Part shown: in pieces, positions 34,135-39,704 of the stretch
How the letters are laid out: the number at the start of each line of letters is the position of its first letter
How positions within the stretch are numbered: position 1 is the first letter of the stretch
From: Haplosporangium gracile
Lineage: Eukaryota > Mortierellomycota > Mortierellomycetes > Mortierellales > Mortierellaceae
Length of the DNA: 39,704 nt
Direction: 5' to 3'
Assembly (NCBI GenBank): GCA_015499985.1
Contig: JAAAUF010000323.1
Coordinates: 1 to 39,704, forward strand
Translations under genes and position numbers: made by a program
The notes under the pieces: generated by a model
Told to the model about the DNA's origin: nothing
Database searches by the model: none
Seen by the model: only the letters and a program-made list of their open reading frames with translations

Positions 34135-34398
34135 TGGCCCTCGGAAGACTGTACAGCGGCACTATTTATTTACATTTGTTATTCTTTGTATCAATTTCTT
34201 TTCCTTATTATTTGCTACTTTCCCGCTGTGCGCTTGAGTATCTGTCACCCTTTATTTTTCTTCCCGCATCACATTGACGTCGCCTCGAATATTTGTACCT
34301 TTGCAAGTCCATTCAGCAACCACAGGACAAGCAGACAGGCAGCCTATAATTGAAAGTAGGGGTGTCTGATACCGACATCTCCAAACGACAAGTTCGAA

Positions 34399-34642
34399 GT
34401 GAGTATCGTGTATCGGTGTACCTTGCGTCACATTGTAAAGGTAAGATTGTGAGACACAAAAAGAGAGCAAAAAAAAAAAAAAAAAACCAACAACAACAAC
34501 AACAATAACAAACAACAAACAGGGCGCGAACAAGGACAAATATGACTTTTGCAAGCGAAGGATGTTTCTTTTTTGCTTACGTATTCTTTCTTTAACATTG
34601 ATCTCTGTTTTCTTTTGTTTGTTGGTGGACATTGTCTTGTAG
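34399..34642 (+). other. Probable 5' UTR intron of the zinc-finger gene
   Basis: A strong donor (GAA|GTGAGT at 34399) and an acceptor preceded by a T-rich stretch (GTCTTGTAG ending at 34642) bracket 244 bp containing an A18 run (34469-34486) and CAA repeats. All frames upstream of the donor carry stops, so the exon there is non-coding. The first in-frame ATG after the acceptor is at 34677. Confidence 0.5.
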
Positions 34643-34676
34643 GATCGACACATCTTTGGCTGGTGCTTCTTTGACG

Positions 34677-37538
34677 ATGACGACGCCTTTCATAGAACTC
34701 TGTCAAGCCAACGAGAAGGAGCGAACAAGCAGCCGCCCTTCTTCCCAGCCTCCATCTGTAGTGTCTTGGTCTAATCCTCAACCGAGTCAGCTTGTCGGGT
34801 ACGAGCAATTCTCTGGTTTCACCCACACCCATCCCACAGCCCGTACCAACATTCACAGTTCCTCCAGTTTTAACTTTACAGACCCACTGGAGAGCGTTTT
34901 CCCACAAGACTCCTTTGCGGCTCTCTCCCGTCCGTCAACATCGCCCACCCACTTTGAAACGCTAAGTGATGACATGACAGGAGAGTGGAGTATCCAGCGC
35001 TCCCAACGGCCTTTTGAAACCCATTCGCAATCATTTGATGCCCGCATTCAACATCAGGAACAGATCCAGCCTACGTCTGACTTTCAACCACGCCCAAATC
35101 TTGAACAACCAGGCGGGCCTTTTATCCACTTATCTGGAATCCCCACGCACTCCACAGTCTACTCCACCAGTCATCATCCGCTGTCGCCCATGCCACCAAC
35201 AGCTACACCAGCGCTATCGGGATCAACGTCGATAGCAACACGAGTGGAAAGCAACGATATCTTTAGCGAGAATATCGATTCGGCATCAATACCCTTCCAG
35301 GCTTCGCAGTACGGGACTTCTTACCTGCATGGTGCCCAATCCGTTCAGAGGTTCTTTGGCTTAACAACACAGTCGCCACGATCGTCGATCTCGCAGGAAG
35401 ATGCTTACGCAATGACGCTGGCCATGAATCAAACGCCTATTGCTGAGGGCCAGCCGGTGTCTGAAATATCAAGCCTGTTATCAAGTGGACAAAATGAAAG
35501 ACAAGTCGGCTTTCTCACAGTAGCAACAAGCAACCTTGCTCTATCAACGCCTTGCACTTCTCCCAGTGTCAGCACCTCCCCCTATTCCGCCACACAATTG
35601 CAACATGATACACCAGCAGGGACAGCAGGGACAGAAGGTGCAATGGACAGTCTGGGCAAATCAAGCGGCGATCAGTGCATCCCCGTCAAGGGGAAGCGTA
35701 GGACGAGAGGGAACAAGGGCGATCTTTCTGGGGTACCGACGGGCGATCCTTCCCTTTCCGACGCCGCAGGGACAACCCTCCACAAGAAAATTGCCAATAA
35801 GCGGTCCCGTGACCGTCTCAACCACTACTCGACCTCGCCCCTCCCGCTCCTTCAGCACTCATCCTCGAACCTCATTCCCTACACCTTCAGCCCTGCTAGC
35901 TCTGACCCGCTTTCGCACACGCCCTCGGCCTCTTCCTCGCCCTCAGCCGCCTCCAGCTCATCCATATCCATGGGGTTGCCGCCTGGGCTCCAATACAACA
36001 ACTGCTATGCGGTTCACACCTCTTCCATGGATCTTTCTACAGGACAGACCCCTGTTATCCTACTTGGAGATCCTCAATACGCCCACCTGCACCAATCTCA
36101 GTCCCAGCAGGTTAGGTCTGCCAGCCTTCAATATCATCCTCAGCAAGTCCCACCACCACAGCACCCTTCTTACAACTTCAATACCACCGACTCTCCTCCT
36201 CCACCACCACCACCGAATGCCTTTGCTGATACCCATCGGAACGTTTGCATGGTCGCCAGAATAAACACTTTCAAGGACCCTGCAACAGGGTTGATACACT
36301 CTCTGAATTCTCCTCAGGATTTTTCAAGGCAGATGCTTGATAGACGGAGGTCATCTCTAGGATATTCGTCGGATACGGTCTCGACACCAGCAGAAGGGCA
36401 CTCGGCCAGGAGTGACTATTTTGGATATCCGCCTCTTCCATCTCAAACAAACCAACCGCCCCAGCTTCATCATCAATACCAACAGGTTCAGTCATCTCAT
36501 CTCCACTCAGGCCACCAATCGCAGCATCCATCCCAGGCGTCGAACATGCGACAGCAGCAACAACAACAACAGCAGCGTCGCCAGCAGCAATATCAACTCG
36601 TGCAGCAACAGAATCAGCAACAGAATCAGCAACAGTACCAGCAACTGCATCAGCAACTGCAGCAACAATACCGAATACACCTGCAGCACCAGCAACAACT
36701 ACAACTGCAACTCCCACAGCAACTCCAGCATATGCAGCAAGAACAACGATCGCAGTTCGGGTCAATCTTTGTGCAGGTGGATCCTCAGGAGTTGGGCACA
36801 CAGAGTGACGATGAGTATTCAAGCCACGTTACGTCCCCTGCAGATACATTGGCCACCACTAGTCGAGTCAAGGTGCCTAGGACCCGTGCGCGGTCTAGAA
36901 CACTACCTACTCTGGGAGACTTGGAAAATATTGAAATGGAGCTACTGGCGCCGGAAACTCAAGCCCTGATAGCAGCGTCAAGCCAGCGGACGGGAGTTTG
37001 GTCAGAGAGCGCCCAGCCAGCGCAAACTGGATCTTCAATTGCGACAGTTGTTCACCTCCAAAGTACAGTCAACGTGACGTTTCTTCATGATGACCGCGGT
37101 TCAACTATCGAGGCGCTCCCTTCTGCCAGACTCGCGGGACTTGGCTCTAGGTCACCCTCCCCATCGCTTGAAAAGGACATGGAGGCCGTGTCAAACCAGG
37201 AGAGTGAGGTCGAGGAGACAGCCGTGTCGAGCATACCCATCGAATCCCATTCATCTTCGTTAACTGCAGTCTCGTCACGCCCAGCCCGACACCCCTGTCC
37301 TCGTTGCTCAAAAAGGTTTACAAGGCCATTCAATCTTCGTTCTCATATGCTCGCCCACGACAACGAGAGACCATATGCATGCGATGGCAAAATGGAGACT
37401 GGTGCAAAATGCAAGTCTCGGTTTTCAAGACGGGCTGACTTGGTTCGGCATGTCAAGGCCAAGCACCCGAACTATACAAAAGAGAAGGAACGGCCCGAGG
37501 AGTCTACGCCCAGCAACAACACTGACGAGATGGGCTGA
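34677..37538 (+). CDS. C2H2 zinc-finger transcription factor, Gln/Ser/Pro-rich
   Basis: One exon encodes 953 residues from MTTPFIELCQANEKERTSS. About 870 residues are low-complexity and disordered: Ser/Thr/Pro-rich, PPPPPPP near residue 508, and a Gln-rich block around residues 625-700 encoded by CAG/CAA runs, a typical activation-domain composition. A basic patch, KGKRRTRGNK, is a likely nuclear localisation signal. The C-terminus holds two zinc fingers. The first is CPRCSKRFTRPFNLRSHMLAH (C874, C877, H890, H894). The second has C902, C912, H925 and H930, with an unusual nine-residue gap between the cysteines (CDGKMETGAKC). The link NERPYAC resembles the TGEKPYxC linker. The frame is open upstream only to a splice acceptor at 34642, so 34677 is the first available ATG; an unseen upstream coding exon is possible. 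Targets are unknown. Confidence 0.88.
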   Translation: MTTPFIELCQANEKERTSSRPSSQPPSVVSWSNPQPSQLVGYEQFSGFTHTHPTARTNIHSSSSFNFTDPLESVFPQDSFAALSRPSTSPTHFETLSDDMTGEWSIQRSQRPFETHSQSFDARIQHQEQIQPTSDFQPRPNLEQPGGPFIHLSGIPTHSTVYSTSHHPLSPMPPTATPALSGSTSIATRVESNDIFSENIDSASIPFQASQYGTSYLHGAQSVQRFFGLTTQSPRSSISQEDAYAMTLAMNQTPIAEGQPVSEISSLLSSGQNERQVGFLTVATSNLALSTPCTSPSVSTSPYSATQLQHDTPAGTAGTEGAMDSLGKSSGDQCIPVKGKRRTRGNKGDLSGVPTGDPSLSDAAGTTLHKKIANKRSRDRLNHYSTSPLPLLQHSSSNLIPYTFSPASSDPLSHTPSASSSPSAASSSSISMGLPPGLQYNNCYAVHTSSMDLSTGQTPVILLGDPQYAHLHQSQSQQVRSASLQYHPQQVPPPQHPSYNFNTTDSPPPPPPPNAFADTHRNVCMVARINTFKDPATGLIHSLNSPQDFSRQMLDRRRSSLGYSSDTVSTPAEGHSARSDYFGYPPLPSQTNQPPQLHHQYQQVQSSHLHSGHQSQHPSQASNMRQQQQQQQQRRQQQYQLVQQQNQQQNQQQYQQLHQQLQQQYRIHLQHQQQLQLQLPQQLQHMQQEQRSQFGSIFVQVDPQELGTQSDDEYSSHVTSPADTLATTSRVKVPRTRARSRTLPTLGDLENIEMELLAPETQALIAASSQRTGVWSESAQPAQTGSSIATVVHLQSTVNVTFLHDDRGSTIEALPSARLAGLGSRSPSPSLEKDMEAVSNQESEVEETAVSSIPIESHSSSLTAVSSRPARHPCPRCSKRFTRPFNLRSHMLAHDNERPYACDGKMETGAKCKSRFSRRADLVRHVKAKHPNYTKEKERPEESTPSNNTDEMG

Positions 37539-38233
37539 GCGAGTGTGGGAGCGGGTATTTGGGCAAGCGAGCGAATGTATGAGTGACTGGGAGTTGGGAG
37601 CGAGAAGGGACCCGAGTGAGATGGAACCCTATGAAGCGGAGCTAGTCGAGAGAAGGGGCAATTTGTCTTCTCTACAATGACAACAAATAACCAAACTGAC
37701 CTGCTACGGTACGCGCCCGAAGCAGAGTGCAATCCACAGACGTGGGACTTGTAAAATAGAAAAAAAAAAGCTTCATTTTCTTCCCCCCTTCGCACTGTAC
37801 AGGCTTCTGCCTGTTTGTATGTCTCTCTTTCGCCCGTATTGATACACCTGCATGCAGCTATGCTGCTCGCTTACGCGCAAGGCCATTAATGCCTTTTCCT
37901 TCAAAATTATTGTGAAATGGGAATGTGGAATGTCGTTTTTTCATCGATTTATGCTTATTTTCGGAAGGCCGCATGTTTTATTTAACATCCAAGCCCCCAT
38001 CTCAAACGCGACCGACGCGACACGGCGCTGTATGACTCTACCTAAAAAGGAAGTGCAGACAACTGTAGATTTTCAAAAATCGTTTTTACACTTTCTCTTC
38101 TCTCTCTCGCTAACACGCATACTTTCTCTCATTCACCCCTTTTCCTCTCCTTCCACCCCCAAACAATCTCACCTACCAGTTTTCCAGACAATTAATAATA
38201 TCTTACGCTACGCATAAAACGTTCATATCCAAG
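37539..38233. other. Intergenic: zinc-finger 3' flank and chitin deacetylase-like promoter
   Basis: No gene seen. The first 150 bp after the stop is GC-rich and probably 3' UTR. CT-rich leader sequence lies at 38085-38170, ending about 65 bp before the next start codon. Confidence 0.5.
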
Positions 38234-39506
38234 ATGCGTATCTCTACCCCAGCCATTCTCTCGCTTGCAGGTATGCCATGCACCATGCTCTCGGAGCCAT
38301 GCACTCATAATCATACACCATCCAATTCACACATGTTGAGCAATATAACGACCGAACAAACGCTGCCCTCCTTTTATTGTGATCCTACTCTGTCCCTGAC
38401 GCGTTCATTTCCATCTTCATGTTTGTTAGCTCTGCCTTTGATGGCTGCCGCTCAGAACCCCTCAAGCAACTGGGGCGACTTCTTGACCTCTTGCCAGACC
38501 CCCGGACAGATCGCTCTCACCTATGTAAGCACATCCCTCCCCCCTCCTCTCTCTGCATCTCACTATTTCCATGCAGAAAGGACAAAAGGCTCGATTGTTT
38601 ATTAATCCTAACCTAACCGAACGTCTCCAACAAACATTATAAACTTGTTTTTTGTAGAGCGAAGGACCTTCAGAGGCGACGATGGAGATGCTCCAGACTC
38701 TCAAGGATGCGCAGGCCAAAGTGACCTTTTTCACCAACGCGACATGGCTCCAATACATGCAGTATGCCGGCGTGACTCGCCACGCCTACATGGACGGCCA
38801 CCTGATCGCCATGACCTACCGCCTGCCCTCTGACACCTCCAACGACTTGACCAATAACGAGATCAAGGAGGACATTGGTCGAGCCTCGCGCACGATCCAG
38901 GATCTGATCGGTGTTTACCCCAAGTACATGAAGGTCCACGAGGCCAGTGTCAAGGACCCACGTCTGCTGGACATTGTCAAGTCGATGGGTTACACCCTCG
39001 TGAGCTTTAACTTGGACGAGTACGACTACAAGTACAACAGCTTTGACCAGGCCGGCCAGATCGCCGAGGTCTACAACTCTGTCTTCTCTAAGCAGGAGGA
39101 AGCCTATGGGCGCAAGGGCTCGTACATTGTTACGGGTTACGATGTTCCCACCACGGGTGCTGCTGCTGCTCTTCCCAAGGTTGTCAACACCATCAACGCT
39201 CATGGATATGACATGGTCCGTTTGGATGGATGTGTGAACGATAAGTACCCCTACAAGAAGGATCCCATCAAGGACAATGGCTATGTTAATGATGCGAAGT
39301 CGTTTGGTGGCCAGGAGTACAAGCACGGTCAGGTCCATGTGAATGCCAACAATTACAGCCCTGCGGCGGGCAAGGGCGCTTGGCACGACAGTGCTAGCAA
39401 GGGAACTACGGAGGGTGATCGCCTTGCGTCGAGCGCCACCAAGATGACTGCTGCCATGTCGGTCTTGCTTGCCGTCCCTGCTGTCCTCTTCTCCTTCTTC
39501 CTTTAG
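38234..39506 (+). CDS. GPI-anchored chitin deacetylase-like (CE4) protein, probably inactive
   Basis: Three exons fit in phase: 38234-38270, 38430-38524 and 38658-39506, giving 326 residues. A signal peptide (MRISTPAILSLAALPLMAAA) is followed by a NodB/CE4-fold region of about residues 38-245, then a Ser/Thr-rich stretch and a hydrophobic C-terminus (MSVLLAVPAVLFSFFL) typical of GPI attachment. Fold landmarks are kept: KVTFFTNATWLQ, GHLIAMTYRLP, IGVYPKY, FNLDEYDY and the last strand GYDMVRLDGCV. The catalytic motifs are not. TFDDGP reads TYSEGP (residues 43-48); the two metal-binding His of HTxxHP are Met96 and Leu100; RPPYG reads KVHEA; the motif-5 His is Tyr205. A wall-bound, carbohydrate-binding or structural role is inferred. 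It is not a disrupted gene: the frame and splice sites are intact. Confidence 0.85.
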
Positions 39507-39704
39507 AGTTCAGCTCCACACCTTCATCTTCATTCTTTCCACTTTTCTTATCCCCTCGATGGTTTTAGGGACATAAATGTCCCCAAATTTTTGAAATTTT
39601 TGGTTAGTCTGTGATATCTCTTGAACAGCCTAGTGGACCCCCTTCGGTCACGTAAAAATTGAACTCCCCGCCCAAAACAACGTTTGGAGAGGTTGTTTGC
39701 TCAC
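39507..39704. other. 3' flank at the window edge, possible start of a repeat element
   Basis: After the probable 3' UTR, the sequence from about 39560 changes character (a short inverted repeat, A/T pentamer runs, then GC-mixed DNA without an open frame). It may be the edge of a dispersed element cut by the window. This cannot be tested from one copy. Confidence 0.25.
39568..39583. repeat. Short inverted repeat
   Basis: Seven-base arms GGGACAT and ATGTCCC are separated by AA. It may be a terminator-like or element-boundary motif, or chance. Confidence 0.4.

Larger units (their letters stand above)
27800..34676. other. Long gene-poor region leading into the zinc-finger regulator
   Basis: In this 6.9 kb I find no gene with coding character. 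The left part is AT-rich with purine or pyrimidine runs and small tandem repeats. From about 32980 to 33480 the plus strand is almost purely C and T. From 33780 the composition becomes mixed and transcript-like, with short uORFs and a probable 5' UTR intron. The right end is interpreted as the promoter and long leader of the C2H2 gene. The middle could host non-coding RNA, which cannot be judged from sequence alone. Confidence 0.5.

Noticed and set aside
34632..34676. Extension of the zinc-finger frame upstream of its ATG
   Set aside because: No ATG lies in this stretch, and it contains the acceptor at 34642. It is treated as 5' UTR unless a coding upstream exon is shown.
38670..39386. 238-codon frame on the minus strand opposite the chitin deacetylase-like gene
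   Set aside because: Val/Leu-rich antisense shadow; the plus frame has signal peptide, CE4 fold and GPI signal with consistent splicing.
1..39704. Biosynthetic cluster, defence system, CRISPR array or transposon
   Set aside because: Neighbouring genes are unrelated housekeeping or surface-protein genes; there are no transposase or reverse-transcriptase frames and no direct-repeat/spacer arrays.

Overview
The window is nuclear DNA of a filamentous fungus. Evidence for this is spliceosomal introns of about 80 to 680 bp with GTRNGT donors and YAG acceptors, GPI-anchored and secreted wall-type proteins, long pyrimidine-rich leaders, and eukaryotic housekeeping genes (alpha-SNAP, eIF3c, glutathione synthetase). 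Gene style (many small exons, F-box/LRR-like proteins, a chitin deacetylase-like family) suggests an early-diverging lineage such as Mortierellomycotina. That placement is inference; no rRNA or other phylogenetic marker is present. All exon structures below were assembled by hand from splice consensus, phase and family alignment, and none has transcript support.

Layout. The left part (1-11.3 kb) holds five genes head to tail on the minus strand: mitochondrial GABA transaminase (UGA1), alpha-SNAP (SEC17), eIF3 subunit c (NIP1), a secreted or membrane-anchored DUF7137-type protein, and a small disordered protein. About 3.8 kb of low-complexity intergenic DNA follows, with two weak small-ORF candidates. 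A plus-strand SAM-dependent methyltransferase (15.2-17.9 kb) comes next, built from a set of very small 5' exons. It converges on three more minus-strand genes: an LRR-like protein, a histidine acid phosphatase, and a RhoGAP-like protein. The RhoGAP-like gene is divergent from glutathione synthetase (GSH2, 25.4-27.8 kb). A 6.9-kb gene-poor stretch then leads into a 953-residue Gln/Ser/Pro-rich C2H2 zinc-finger regulator (34.7-37.5 kb). The last gene is a GPI-anchored, chitin deacetylase-like protein whose catalytic motifs have almost all been replaced.

The genes are functionally unrelated (GABA catabolism, vesicle fusion, translation initiation, glutathione synthesis, wall or secretory proteins). 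This is ordinary euchromatin. I see no biosynthetic gene cluster, intact transposon, CRISPR array, tRNA or rRNA. The observations most worth following are the probable CE4 pseudoenzyme, the RhoGAP-like domain with lysine at the arginine-finger position, a GC-AG intron, tandem micro-exons of 9 and 13 nt, an exon-like echo inside eIF3c intron 1, and the long uORF-bearing leader of the zinc-finger gene.
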